Below the pieces are notes generated by a model. It made no database searches, had not been told where the DNA came from, and saw only the letters and a program-made list of their open reading frames with translations. Below are positions 14,932 to 21,062 of a stretch of 34,630 bases of DNA, piece after piece. Positions within the stretch are counted from its first letter, which is position 1. Each line of letters begins with the position of its first letter. Source of the stretch: a virus; the IMG/VR virus record IMGVR_UViG_3300045284_000139, positions 1-34,630 of that record; one strand, written 5' to 3'. Both the position numbers and the translations under genes were made by a program.

Positions 14932-15262
14932 GCCCGTCCCCGCGAATAAAAAGCGCCCGTGGCAGGACGGGGGAGTCTGTCGCCACGGGCGAAGTGGTCG
15001 CTGTCTGACAGCGACTTGGAGCCGGTCCGCTGGGATTGTGTGCACCGGCCCCCCTCTCGACAGGCCTCGGGGAGCGAACAACCCGGCGCGTGCCGGGCGA
15101 GAACGAACCCGCACCCTCGACCCGCACCTGGTCCAGTGTGGCGAGCCAGTGACCGGGGAAACACCGCCCGACCTCGCGCAGGACGAGCCCGCCGGGGTGG
15201 CGGCTGACGATCAGGACATCGACCCAGCGGGCGCCGTGGTCGGGGCGGTATAAGGCCCTCAC
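14924..15262 (-). CDS. Hypothetical protein; N-terminal half convincing
   Basis: 112 codons from GTG at 15262, which overlaps the 31-aa gene stop as GTGA. Residues 1-50 (YRPDHGARWVDVLIVSRH..., LREVGRCFPGHWLATLDQVRVE) look like a genuine small globular domain. The C-terminal ~60 residues are low-complexity Arg/Pro/Ser/Thr, and their DNA carries the 19-bp palindrome and a terminator-like hairpin, so the true protein could be read-through or the region could be partly regulatory. It overlaps the next gene by 8 nt. No family recognised. Confidence 0.5.
   Translation of the reverse strand: MRALYRPDHGARWVDVLIVSRHPGGLVLREVGRCFPGHWLATLDQVRVEGAGSFSPGTRRVVRSPRPVERGAGAHNPSGPAPSRCQTATTSPVATDSPVLPRALFIRGDGHG
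14945..14991 (-). terminator. Rho-independent terminator-like hairpin
   Basis: On the minus strand a 10-bp perfect GC-rich stem, CGCCCGTGGC / GCCACGGGCG (arms 14954-14963 and 14982-14991, 18-nt loop), is followed by CTTTTTATT. This is the strongest intrinsic-terminator pattern in the window. It lies inside the leftward early operon, just upstream of the 65-aa gene and 5 nt past the 19-bp palindrome. It would limit early transcription unless antiterminated. Confidence 0.65.
14997..15015. promoter_or_regulatory. 19-bp palindrome, copy 2
   Basis: GTCGCTGTCTGACAGCGAC, identical to 12411-12429. In the direction of leftward transcription it is followed 5 nt later by the terminator-like hairpin. 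It may be a protein operator or an RNA hairpin acting in antitermination; this is inference from placement. Confidence 0.5.
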
Positions 15263-15354
15263 AGCGCGCTCACAGCTCGCCAGACGACCCAGATGATCGC
15301 CGCCAGCTCGACCTCGGTGGCAACGATCAGGACCGCCCAAGCGAGCGGGTTCAC
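15259..15354 (-). CDS. Tiny membrane protein (31 aa)
   Basis: 31 codons from GTG at 15354, three bases after the Cro-like stop, to TGA at 15259. Most of the protein is one hydrophobic helix (WAVLIVATEVELAAIIWVVW), so it would be a single-span membrane peptide. The stop overlaps the next start as GTGA, the coupling used in this operon. No homologue recognised. The call rests on hydrophobicity and junctions, so it is moderate only. Confidence 0.45.
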   Translation of the reverse strand: MNPLAWAVLIVATEVELAAIIWVVWRAVSAL

Positions 15355-15357
15355 GGT

Positions 15358-15603
15358 TCACCCGCCCCACGGGAAGTCAGGGCGCAGCATCCGGCGCGTG
15401 ACCTTCCCCTTCGTGACGGCTTCAATAATCGGGCAGATTTCGGCAGGTATTTTGGCGCCCGGCCTTGCCCTCAAGCGGCGCAGCATCTCTGAGATATAGC
15501 TCTGGTGCGGCCGACCGAGAGCCTCGGCCAGCGCTCGCTGCCCCTTCACTTCCACGATGGCGTCTTCCAACGCCTCGAGCGGCGTTCTGCGCGGTTTTGT
15601 CAT
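15358..15603 (-). CDS. Cro-like / YdaS-type HTH regulator
   Basis: 81 residues. The N-terminal helix-turn-helix 'LEDAIVEVKGQRALAEALGRPHQSYISEMLRR' is followed by 'IPAEICPIIEAVTKGKVTRRMLRPDFPW', the tail typical of YdaS/Cro-type phage regulators (where '(V)TR..LRPD' closes the domain). It is first gene of the leftward early operon, divergent from the repressor, hence the lytic (Cro) role. ATG at 15603 coincides with the transcription start predicted from its promoter, so the mRNA may be leaderless. Binding to the shared operator is expected but inferred. Confidence 0.85.
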   Translation of the reverse strand: MTKPRRTPLEALEDAIVEVKGQRALAEALGRPHQSYISEMLRRLRARPGAKIPAEICPIIEAVTKGKVTRRMLRPDFPWGG

Positions 15604-15608
15604 ACCTC

Positions 15609-15638
15609 ATTGTAACACCGTGGTGTTTGACGGGTCAA
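15609..15638 (-). promoter_or_regulatory. Promoter of the cro-like gene
   Basis: On the minus strand TTGACC (15638-15633), an 18-nt spacer and TACAAT (15614-15609). The -10 is close to consensus. The predicted start of transcription is at about 15602-15603, on the ATG. The AACACC-N2-GGTGTT operator fills the spacer next to the -10. Its -35 directly abuts the -35 of the divergent repressor promoter. Confidence 0.7.
15614..15627. promoter_or_regulatory. Candidate repressor operator 1
   Basis: AACACC-GT-GGTGTT, perfect 6-bp arms around two bases. It lies between -10 and -35 of the cro promoter and touches the -35 of the rightward promoter, so a bound dimer would block cro and could modulate the repressor gene. 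A similar site (AACACCACCATGTT, 12 of 14 matches) overlaps the promoter at 16142. Confidence 0.6.
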
Positions 15639-15656
15639 CGCCGCAACCACCACAAT
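15627..15656 (+). promoter_or_regulatory. Candidate repressor promoter
   Basis: TTGACG (15627-15632), 18-nt spacer, CACAAT (15651-15656); AAGGAGG follows at 15664-15670. The two divergent -35 boxes form the contiguous sequence TTGACGGGTCAA (15627-15638), so polymerase could hardly occupy both promoters at once. The -10 is weak, as is common for maintenance promoters. Confidence 0.5.
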
Positions 15657-15683
15657 GGTCGATAAGGAGGCTAGCTTTGCCTC

Positions 15684-16082
15684 GTGACCACACTAGGCGA
15701 ACGGGTGAAGGAACTTCGCGAAAACAAGGGCTGGAGCCAAGAACAGCTCGCGGAAAACGTGAGCCGGCGCGGATACAAGATCGGCCAGAGCGCGATCGGG
15801 AATATCGAGGCCGAGCGCGTCAAGAACCCCAAGTGCATCGTCCAGCTAGCCGCCGCCCTCGATATCTCGCCTGTCTGGCTGCAGACCGGGAAGGGCCAGA
15901 AAGAGGCGACCGAACACCGCCCGCCGACAAGGCAAGTATTCATCAGTCATGCAACAAACGACCAGGACAAGGTCGACTTCCTGATGAACAAGATTTACGA
16001 CGCCGACAAAATGCCCATGGGTTCGCCCGAGGAAAAGGCCGTCGTCGTCCTGTTCAGGCACCTCAAAAAGCAACAGCAATAG
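15684..16082 (+). CDS. CI-like phage repressor (XRE HTH, no S24 peptidase)
   Basis: 132 residues. Residues 1-63 are an XRE/HTH_3 domain ('LGERVKELRENKGWSQEQLAENV', 'GQSAIGNIEAERVKNP', 'LAAALDISPVWLQTG'). The remaining ~65 residues are a short linker and helical tail, far shorter than a LexA/S24 autocleavage domain, with no Ser-Lys protease pattern. It is divergent from the Cro-like gene across an 80-nt operator region, so it is likely the maintenance repressor. Induction would then need something other than RecA-stimulated self-cleavage, for example an antirepressor. Start is GTG at 15684 with AAGGAGG 13 nt upstream. Confidence 0.85.
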   Translation: MTTLGERVKELRENKGWSQEQLAENVSRRGYKIGQSAIGNIEAERVKNPKCIVQLAAALDISPVWLQTGKGQKEATEHRPPTRQVFISHATNDQDKVDFLMNKIYDADKMPMGSPEEKAVVVLFRHLKKQQQ

Positions 16083-16113
16083 CCTGAAATGCGCTAGCCG
16101 CAGGGCAATTCCT

Positions 16114-16135
16114 AATGTTGAACTTTCTCAACATT
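16114..16135. promoter_or_regulatory. AATGTTGA-N6-TCAACATT palindrome
   Basis: Perfect 8-bp arms (16114-16121, 16128-16135) just after the repressor gene and 6 nt before the -35 at 16142. It could be a second regulator's operator. It is too AT-rich and lacks a U-run for a good terminator. Confidence 0.45.
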
Positions 16136-16141
16136 GGCGTG

Positions 16142-16170
16142 TTGACATAAACACCACCATGTTTTAAAAC
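16142..16170 (+). promoter_or_regulatory. Strong promoter of the rightward operon with operator 2
   Basis: Consensus TTGACA (16142-16147), 17-nt spacer, TAAAAC (16165-16170). The spacer holds AACACCACCATGTT (16150-16163), matching operator 1 at 12 of 14 bases, and GTGTT-N6-AACAC (16139-16154) overlaps the -35. Expression of the downstream genes is therefore likely controlled by the repressor. Confidence 0.65.
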
Positions 16171-16200
16171 ACTCCCGTTAACCAACACAGGGAGCTAGCA

Positions 16201-16362
16201 ATGTTCAGACTTTTCATCCTCGCGGCCGTCGCCGTCGCCGGCATCGTGGGCACGGCGCAGGCCCAGACCTCCTGCACCCGCGCCGGCAACACGACCTACT
16301 GCAGCGGCTCCGGCGGCACCTATAGCTGCACCCGCGTCGGCAACACGACCTACTGCAACTGA
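16201..16362 (+). CDS. Tiny secreted Cys-repeat protein (53 aa)
   Basis: 53 codons with a clear signal peptide: Arg near the start, a hydrophobic core (FILAAVAVAGIVG) and an Ala-Gln-Ala cleavage region near residues 20-22. The ~31-residue mature part contains a duplicated SCTR(A/V)GNTTYC unit (4 Cys in all), separated by a Ser/Gly linker. GGGAGC lies about 6 nt upstream, and it is the first gene after the operator-controlled promoter. It would be a periplasmic or extracellular disulfide mini-protein. I know no function; a host-altering accessory gene is possible. Confidence 0.75.
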   Translation: MFRLFILAAVAVAGIVGTAQAQTSCTRAGNTTYCSGSGGTYSCTRVGNTTYCN

Positions 16363-16426
16363 GCGGTTGCTCACGGTGAGGGGCGGCCCGCCAGCCTCCC
16401 CGATCCGCCAGCAACCGGAGAGACCA

Positions 16427-16633
16427 ATGACCATCCACAATGCCGCATCCATCCTCACCACCAAAGACAAGCTCGCCGCCGCCCGCGCCATGCTGGCCGC
16501 GCTGGTTCCGGTTCTGGAGGCGATGGAACCGCGCGACGGGGCACAGACCATTCACATGGGCAAGGCGACCGTTGACGCGCTGTTTGCCGCATACGCCCAA
16601 GCCGAAACCGCCGGCATCAAGGCGGAGGGCTGA
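16427..16633 (+). CDS. Small hypothetical protein
   Basis: 68 residues from ATG at 16427 (MTIHNAASIL), with CCGGAGAG upstream. It is alpha-helical, Ala-rich (KLAAARAMLAALVPVLEAME), with no domain known. The gap of 64 nt after the secreted protein is the largest within this operon; the next gene starts 4 nt after the stop. Function unknown. Confidence 0.6.
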   Translation: MTIHNAASILTTKDKLAAARAMLAALVPVLEAMEPRDGAQTIHMGKATVDALFAAYAQAETAGIKAEG

Positions 16634-16637
16634 AGCC

Positions 16638-16952
16638 GTGAGTGCGAAATTCCCCACCAGCCTTGAGCGCACCCGCCTCAACACCATCGCCCGCCGCTTC
16701 ACGCTGGCGGCCACCGCCGAGCGCCGCGCCGACTGCGACGCGCTCATCGACGAGGGCGTGCGCTTCCTGACCGCCTGCGCCGCCGCCGGAATGCCGGCCG
16801 CCTACGTGGTCGATGCCGCGAAGGGCCTGCGCGACGAGCTGTCGAACCTGATGGCACAGATCAACCGCGATCTCGACGACGTGGGCGAGGTCGCCGCCCC
16901 GCCGCTCGAGATGAGCGAGTTGGACGACCTCATCCTCGGAGCCGGCCGATGA
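16638..16952 (+). CDS. Hypothetical helical protein
   Basis: 104 residues from GTG at 16638 (VSAKFPTSLERTRLNT). It is helical, with 'ERRADCDALIDEGVRFLTACAAAGMPAAYVVDAAKGLRDELSNLM' and an acidic C-terminus. No named family. Stop overlaps the next start (ATGA). Early-operon accessory gene of unknown role. Confidence 0.6.
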   Translation: MSAKFPTSLERTRLNTIARRFTLAATAERRADCDALIDEGVRFLTACAAAGMPAAYVVDAAKGLRDELSNLMAQINRDLDDVGEVAAPPLEMSELDDLILGAGR

Positions 16953-17173
16953 GCCCGGTCAAAGCCGAATGGATCAAGCCGACACCCTACGAGACGTATC
17001 TGCGGGGCGTCGAGTATGCGGCGATCCACATTCGCCTCGATAAGCCGGTCGTGACCGACTTCCCCTTCGACAGCCTGTCCAAGCAGTCCCAGCCGCACAT
17101 GCGGGGCGTCATCGCCCAGGCTTACGGCATCGACCTCGCGCCGCGCACCCGCCGCATCGGAGTCGGGCGATGA
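16949..17173 (+). CDS. Small hypothetical protein
   Basis: 74 residues starting MSPVKAEWIKPTPYETYLRG, basic towards the end (APRTRRIGVGR). No domain recognised. ATGA overlaps at both ends show translational coupling. Function unknown. Confidence 0.6.
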   Translation: MSPVKAEWIKPTPYETYLRGVEYAAIHIRLDKPVVTDFPFDSLSKQSQPHMRGVIAQAYGIDLAPRTRRIGVGR

Positions 17174-17499
17174 CCACGCACAAGATCGACGCCCAGCGGA
17201 GCGGCAACCACCCCACGATGGGAGATTGGGATGCCGACTACGTCATCACGTTCACCTGCCGGCCCGGCGCCCCCGACACCTTCGACGAGCCCGGCTATGG
17301 CCCCGAGATCGACTTCGTCTCGATCTCGCCCGGCGCGGGCGACCATGGCGCCTTTACCGACCTCGCGCAGAAGGACCTCGAGGAATGGGCGGCCGACTGG
17401 CTGGACGAACACCTCGACGAGTGCTGCGCGATTGCAGAGGCGGACGATGCCCGCGCCGCCGACGAGGCCGCCGACATGAAGCGCGAGGACCAGCCATGA
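17170..17499 (+). CDS. Acidic hypothetical protein
   Basis: 109 residues with a strongly acidic C-terminal half. It contains 'GDWDADYVITFTCRPGAP', 'GYGPEIDFVSISPG' and 'DLEEWAADWLDEHLDECC', and resembles small acidic phage proteins, some of which mimic DNA or inhibit host enzymes; that comparison is speculation from charge only. ATGA overlaps on both sides. Confidence 0.6.
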   Translation: MTTHKIDAQRSGNHPTMGDWDADYVITFTCRPGAPDTFDEPGYGPEIDFVSISPGAGDHGAFTDLAQKDLEEWAADWLDEHLDECCAIAEADDARAADEAADMKREDQP

Positions 17500-17777
17500 G
17501 CATCGTTGACCAGGCCAACGCCACCATGAGGCAGGCTGCGGCCGAGATCGAGCGCCTGCGGGCCGTCAACGCCGGGCACCAGAGGGTCATTGCCACCTAC
17601 CGCGCCGAGCTGGACCGGCAGATAGCCGTCACCGCCGAGATGCTCGAGGCGCTGGAGAAATTTGTCGACCACTACCTCGGTCTTGATGAACCCTACGGGT
17701 TAGCCCGCGCCGCCATCGCCCACGCGAAGGGCGAGACGTTCACCACCGGGCAGGCCCGCAACGGAGTCGCGCCGTGA
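17496..17777 (+). CDS. Hypothetical coiled-coil protein
   Basis: 93 residues from ATG 17496 (MSIVDQANATMRQAAAEIERLRAVN). The first ~60 residues are a likely coiled coil; the rest is short and helical. Longer reading in the same frame back to 17226 overlaps the previous gene and is rejected. Coupled by ATGA upstream and GTGA downstream. Function unknown. Confidence 0.6.
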   Translation: MSIVDQANATMRQAAAEIERLRAVNAGHQRVIATYRAELDRQIAVTAEMLEALEKFVDHYLGLDEPYGLARAAIAHAKGETFTTGQARNGVAP

Positions 17778-17926
17778 CGAAGGATGGGGTGTTCTGGGCG
17801 GCGGCGGGTTTTGTCGCGCTGTCCTTTGGCTATGAAGTCATCCGGCAGTGGGTCGGTGAGTACCTTGATGACCGTAGAGAGCGGCTGGCCGACGAGGCCG
17901 CCGGGCGGCGCGAGGAGCGGCGATGA
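17774..17926 (+). CDS. Small membrane-anchored protein (50 aa)
   Basis: 50 codons from GTG at 17774. A short hydrophobic N-terminal segment (VFWAAAGFVALSFGY) is followed by a very charged Arg/Glu/Asp tail, suggesting an inner-membrane peptide with a cytosolic tail. GTGA and ATGA overlaps on either side support translation. No homologue recognised. Confidence 0.5.
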   Translation: MTKDGVFWAAAGFVALSFGYEVIRQWVGEYLDDRRERLADEAAGRREERR

Positions 17927-17979
17927 CGTGGCTTCCCGTCATCCTGCTCCTGATCCTTTTTCTCGTGGCGGATGAATGA
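17923..17979 (+). CDS. Micro-ORF: 18-aa hydrophobic peptide
   Basis: ATG at 17923 to TGA at 17977-17979 encodes MTWLPVILLLILFLVADE, a short transmembrane-like helix. The ATG overlaps the previous stop (ATGA) and the stop overlaps the next start (ATGA), so ribosomes could pass directly through it. It may act as a membrane micro-protein or only bridge translation between its neighbours. Support is positional; expression is unproven. Confidence 0.4.
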   Translation: MTWLPVILLLILFLVADE

Positions 17980-18272
17980 CCCGCGCCGCGATTGCCGGGC
18001 TTTTGGGGGCGGTGGGGATGGTGATGCTGGGAGCCGCCATCCCCACCTGCGCCCAGACCTACCCGCCGGCCGGCTGGCAGCTCCAGCAGCGCATCGACGG
18101 CGAGTGGCAGGTCCTGCGCACGCAGCGCGGCAACTACGCCACGGTCCAGAGCGATACGGCATGCGCCCTCGATCTCGCGTCCGCCGCCAAGGTCATGCCG
18201 TCCGGCACCGTCCTGGCCTGCCGCAAAGCCATCCAGCCCATACCCATCCAGCGCAACGCACGAGGAAACTGA
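17976..18272 (+). CDS. Small secreted/periplasmic protein
   Basis: 98 residues with an N-terminal signal peptide (basic start, hydrophobic AAIAGLLGAVGMVMLGAA, then CAQTYP), possibly cleaved after Ala or at the Cys as a lipoprotein. The mature part reads 'GWQLQQRIDGEWQVLRTQRGNYATVQSDTACALDLASAAKVMPSGTVLACRK', with two Cys likely to pair. ATGA overlap with the micro-ORF; ERF starts 2 nt after its stop. Function unknown. Confidence 0.65.
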   Translation: MTRAAIAGLLGAVGMVMLGAAIPTCAQTYPPAGWQLQQRIDGEWQVLRTQRGNYATVQSDTACALDLASAAKVMPSGTVLACRKAIQPIPIQRNARGN

Positions 18273-18274
18273 AA

Positions 18275-19135
18275 ATGTCCGACAACATCCCCGAGAGCGA
18301 CGCCGCGTCCGATTATGACTTGCCAACATTCGGCCGCGCCTCAAGCGAGCGGTCGGCCGGGATCGAAAAGCTGGCCGGCGCGCTGGCCAAGGCGCAGGGC
18401 GCCATGAGCAACGCAGAGAAGACGGGAGAAAACCCGGCCTTCAAGAGAGCCGGCAAGGTCTCGACATACGCCACCCTCGCCGCCGTTCTCGATGCCGTGC
18501 GCAAGCCGTTGTCCGACAATGGACTATCGGTTTCACAGTGGCCCCGCACCAACGGACAGGGCGTCGAGATCGAGACTGTCCTGAAACACGAGAGCGGCCA
18601 GTACATGCGCGACACGCTCTGGCTGCCGTGCCCGCAGATGACGGTGCACACCGTTGGCTCAACGATCACCTACTTGAGGCGATATACCTTGATGGCGATC
18701 GTCGGCGTGGCCCCCGAGGACGACGACGGCAATGCGGCAGCCGAGGCCCACAAGCCCGGCGTGCCCGGCTCTGCCTCGGGCGGCGGCGCCTTCCGTCCCG
18801 CCGGCCCGCGCCGCATGTCGAGCAACGGCCAGCGCCTGGCCAACGACGACGCGCACCTGATCGACACCGAACGCGACAAGGGCACCACCGGCAAGCCGCC
18901 GACACAAGACGAGCGCGCCCAGAAGATCGCCGCCAAGGCGAAGGCCTGGGTCGACAATGCTGCGGCCACGCTGCGGCTCTCCGGGCAGTCGGTCGACTCG
19001 CTATCGCGCTTCCTGGCCGACCACGAGGAACAAATCACGTTTCTCAATGACCACGCGCCGACCGAGTTCGAGCGGTTCTTCGAGGTCTACAACGATGTGG
19101 CTGACAAGGCCCGCGCAATGGTGGGGGGAGCGTGA
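18275..19135 (+). CDS. erf: ERF-family single-strand annealing protein
   Basis: 286 residues. ERF proteins form rings on single-stranded DNA and anneal complementary strands in phage recombination. Residues ~25-155 carry the family pattern: 'LAGALAKAQGAMSNAEK...NPAFK', 'VSTYATLAAVLDAVRKPLSDNGLSVSQWP', 'TVLKHESGQYMRDTLWLPC' and 'GSTITYLRRYTLMAIVGVAPEDDDGNAA'. The C-terminal half is a Gly/Pro linker and a helical domain (~215-286). Start at ATG 18275 with GAGGAA upstream. It is upstream of NinB in the same operon, forming a recombination module. Confidence 0.92.
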   Translation: MSDNIPESDAASDYDLPTFGRASSERSAGIEKLAGALAKAQGAMSNAEKTGENPAFKRAGKVSTYATLAAVLDAVRKPLSDNGLSVSQWPRTNGQGVEIETVLKHESGQYMRDTLWLPCPQMTVHTVGSTITYLRRYTLMAIVGVAPEDDDGNAAAEAHKPGVPGSASGGGAFRPAGPRRMSSNGQRLANDDAHLIDTERDKGTTGKPPTQDERAQKIAAKAKAWVDNAAATLRLSGQSVDSLSRFLADHEEQITFLNDHAPTEFERFFEVYNDVADKARAMVGGA

Positions 19136-19338
19136 TGGACGAACAGTATGACGCCCACGTCCATGCCTGGCAGCTCAACGAGATCGAGCGGCTGCGGGCG
19201 GCCCTGCGGGCTATCACCGACCACTTCGCCAGCGTGATGGGCGGACCAATGATCAAAGGCGCCGGCATCAAATTTGAAAATGGCGTCGAGGGCATCCCGA
19301 CCATCGCCGCAGCCCGCGCCGCATTAGGAGACAATTGA
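19135..19338 (+). CDS. Small hypothetical protein
   Basis: 67 residues from ATG 19135 (MDEQYDAHVHAWQLNEIERLRAALRA), with GGGGGAG upstream; GTG at 19132 directly before it is in frame and possible. A short coiled coil is followed by a Gly-rich stretch. TGATG junctions on both sides couple it to ERF and the next gene. Function unknown. Confidence 0.6.
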   Translation: MDEQYDAHVHAWQLNEIERLRAALRAITDHFASVMGGPMIKGAGIKFENGVEGIPTIAAARAALGDN

Positions 19339-19985
19339 TGGACGCCGCCCTATCCAACGCGCCGCCATTGCAGGATCGGCTCGCCCTCGACTACGAGGAC
19401 CTGCGCGCCGAGATCGCCCACGCCCTCGCGACCATGCCGCCCATGTTCGGCATCAGCATCGAGAGCGACGACGACATCCTGGCCGCCCGCGAGGTCGCGC
19501 TCTCGCTCAAGGCCCTGCAGAGCCGGGTCGCCGCCGCCTTCAAGGCTGAGAAGGAGCCCTGGCTGGAGGGCGGCCGAACCTGCGACGCATTCTTCAAGGC
19601 CCTGCGCGTCGGCCTCGACGCCACGGTTCTGGCCATCACCACCCAGGCCGCCGCGTGGCAGGCGACGAAGCTGGCCATGGCCCGCGAGAAGGCCGCCGAG
19701 GAGGCCCGCTTCGCCGCGTTCCTCGACGAGCCGCCGCCCGAGCCAGCCAAGCCCGCCGCAGCCACCCGCGTTGCTGACGGGGGCGCCGTGGCCGTCTCGG
19801 GGGCCGTCCGATGGGACTACGAGATCACCGACCCGGACGCCCTGCCCCGCGAGCTGCTGCAGGTCAACGCCGCAGCGGTCAAAGCCCGCGTCGCCGGGCT
19901 CAAGGCGACCACCACCATCGACAAGGCGGCCACAGCCATCCCTGGCGTGCGGATATTTGAGAAAATTCAGGCGACATTCCGATGA
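19338..19985 (+). CDS. Phage protein of the RecT/ERF neighbourhood
   Basis: 215 residues. The N-terminal half is a long helical region (YEDLRAEIAHALATM..., LSLKALQSRVAAAFKAEKEPWLEGG) with a coiled-coil core. A Pro/Ala linker follows around residue 140. The C-terminal domain reads 'VRWDYEITDPDALPRELLQVN', 'VKARVAGLK' and 'IPGVRIFEK'. That ending recurs in phage proteins encoded beside annealases such as RecT or ERF; their role is unknown to me. The ATG at 19338 has AGGAG upstream. Association with ERF-dependent recombination is inferred from position. Confidence 0.65.
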   Translation: MDAALSNAPPLQDRLALDYEDLRAEIAHALATMPPMFGISIESDDDILAAREVALSLKALQSRVAAAFKAEKEPWLEGGRTCDAFFKALRVGLDATVLAITTQAAAWQATKLAMAREKAAEEARFAAFLDEPPPEPAKPAAATRVADGGAVAVSGAVRWDYEITDPDALPRELLQVNAAAVKARVAGLKATTTIDKAATAIPGVRIFEKIQATFR

Positions 19986-19992
19986 GGCACCC

Positions 19993-20430
19993 ATGAGTTC
20001 GCCCGAGAGACGACGCTACACTCTCCGCGACAAGAGCGGCGCCCAATGGGTCGGTTCGTTAATCGCTACCCTCGAGCCGGGCTGGGTCGTCAGTATCTCC
20101 CCGCCCAGGCGCTCGCCCTCGCAGAACGATCTTTTTCACTCGCTCGTCGACCAGATCGCCGCGGCGCTGCCCGAGTACAAAGGCCACGTCATGGACGCCA
20201 ATGCCTGGAAGACGCTGCTGATCGTGAGCCATTCCATAGCCACGGCCGGCGAGGACGACGGGCGCCCCGTGCAGCTCGTGCCCGACCTCGAGGGCCAGGG
20301 CCTCGTCCAGATCAGGGAAAGCTCGGCCCGCATGTCAAAGGCCCGTGGCTCGAGCCTGATCGACTACGTGCAGGCGTGGGCAGCACAGAACGGCGTGCGG
20401 TTCCAGGCGGAGGAAAGGGAGGCAGGATGA
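19993..20430 (+). CDS. ninB: NinB-family recombination protein
   Basis: 145 residues. NinB (lambda Orf) is a recombination mediator that loads annealase on SSB-coated DNA. The pattern 'SQNDLFHSLVDQIAAALPE...MDANAWKTLLIVSH', then 'LVQIRESSARMSKARGSSLIDYVQAWAAQNGVRF' is that of the family (early N-D-x-x-H element, S-x-x-(L/M)-x-x-x-x-x-S-x-L-I-(D/E)-Y near the end). It starts at ATG 19993, 7 nt after the preceding stop. It acts with ERF, three genes upstream. Confidence 0.85.
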   Translation: MSSPERRRYTLRDKSGAQWVGSLIATLEPGWVVSISPPRRSPSQNDLFHSLVDQIAAALPEYKGHVMDANAWKTLLIVSHSIATAGEDDGRPVQLVPDLEGQGLVQIRESSARMSKARGSSLIDYVQAWAAQNGVRFQAEEREAG

Positions 20431-20822
20431 GCGACCCCATGACAGGACCCTACCGGCCCACGCAGTGGCGGAAAAACCGCGCCAGCAAGAACAGCATGGA
20501 TGGGCTGCCAAGCGACGAGGAACTGGCCGGGCAGACGCCCGAGCAGGCCGAGCGCTTCCCGCTCTACACGCCAGAGCAGGTCGAGGGTGAAACCGGCACG
20601 GTGCGCTTTGACATGACGTTCAAGGACGTGATCAAGGTCCGCGACCAGGCCGAGATGGTGATTGCGGCGATGCGGCTGGTTATTGAAAAGACCCGCGACC
20701 ATGACATAGGGTCGATCCGCCAGCGCATCGAGGCGCGGCGCGAGGCGCATTCGTTGAGCCGGACGCTGGCGAGGTTCAACGGCAAGAGCCCTCGCGGCGA
20801 CTGGAAGCCGAAGAAGCGTTAG
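20427..20822 (+). CDS. Hypothetical protein, last gene of rightward early operon
   Basis: 131 residues, hydrophilic. A Pro/Glu-rich N-terminus is followed by a helical region (DMTFKDVIKVRDQAEMVIAAMRLVIEK) and a basic tail (GKSPRGDWKPKKR). Start at ATG 20427, ATGA overlap with ninB, preceded by GGAGGCAGG. No domain recognised. After it the packing loosens, and I take this as the operon end. Confidence 0.6.
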   Translation: MSDPMTGPYRPTQWRKNRASKNSMDGLPSDEELAGQTPEQAERFPLYTPEQVEGETGTVRFDMTFKDVIKVRDQAEMVIAAMRLVIEKTRDHDIGSIRQRIEARREAHSLSRTLARFNGKSPRGDWKPKKR

Positions 20823-21062
20823 GATGGCAAAAGTCGGCAGAACTGTTTTGCCGTATTATGCCGCGCATCAACGCAGCGTACCCTCAAGCCCTAGCTGCGC
20901 CTCTAGACCATTACAAAGTATCTATTATACGATAATTTTTCTGGCCTCTTTAAGGCAACGCCTTGATTCTGCGTATAGTCGCCAGACTATCCCCGTTATG
21001 CACCCTGTCTGAGTTCCGCCCCCGTTCCATCAATCCATAGCGTGTCAGGCATTTTCCGTAAC
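20823..21062. other. Intergenic spacer of lower G+C
   Basis: About 240 nt without a convincing gene. It holds a GGCAAAA-N13-TTTTGCC inverted repeat right after the operon (20826-20852), and an AT-rich core with a possible promoter TTACAA-N16-TAATTT (near 20911-20938). Both are weak. The lower G+C suggests it arrived together with the HNH gene that follows. Confidence 0.4.

Noticed and set aside
14932-15114. N-terminal extension of the 65-aa gene
   Set aside because: Runs through a terminator-like hairpin, low-complexity Arg/Pro composition; ATG at 14931 fits the 8-nt overlap style.
16114-16135. AATGTTGA palindrome as a terminator for the repressor gene
   Set aside because: Low G+C stem and no U-run; an operator is more likely.
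20824-21012. 62-codon plus-strand frame after the early operon
   Set aside because: No separate ribosome site, irregular composition, located in the AT-rich spacer; may be chance.
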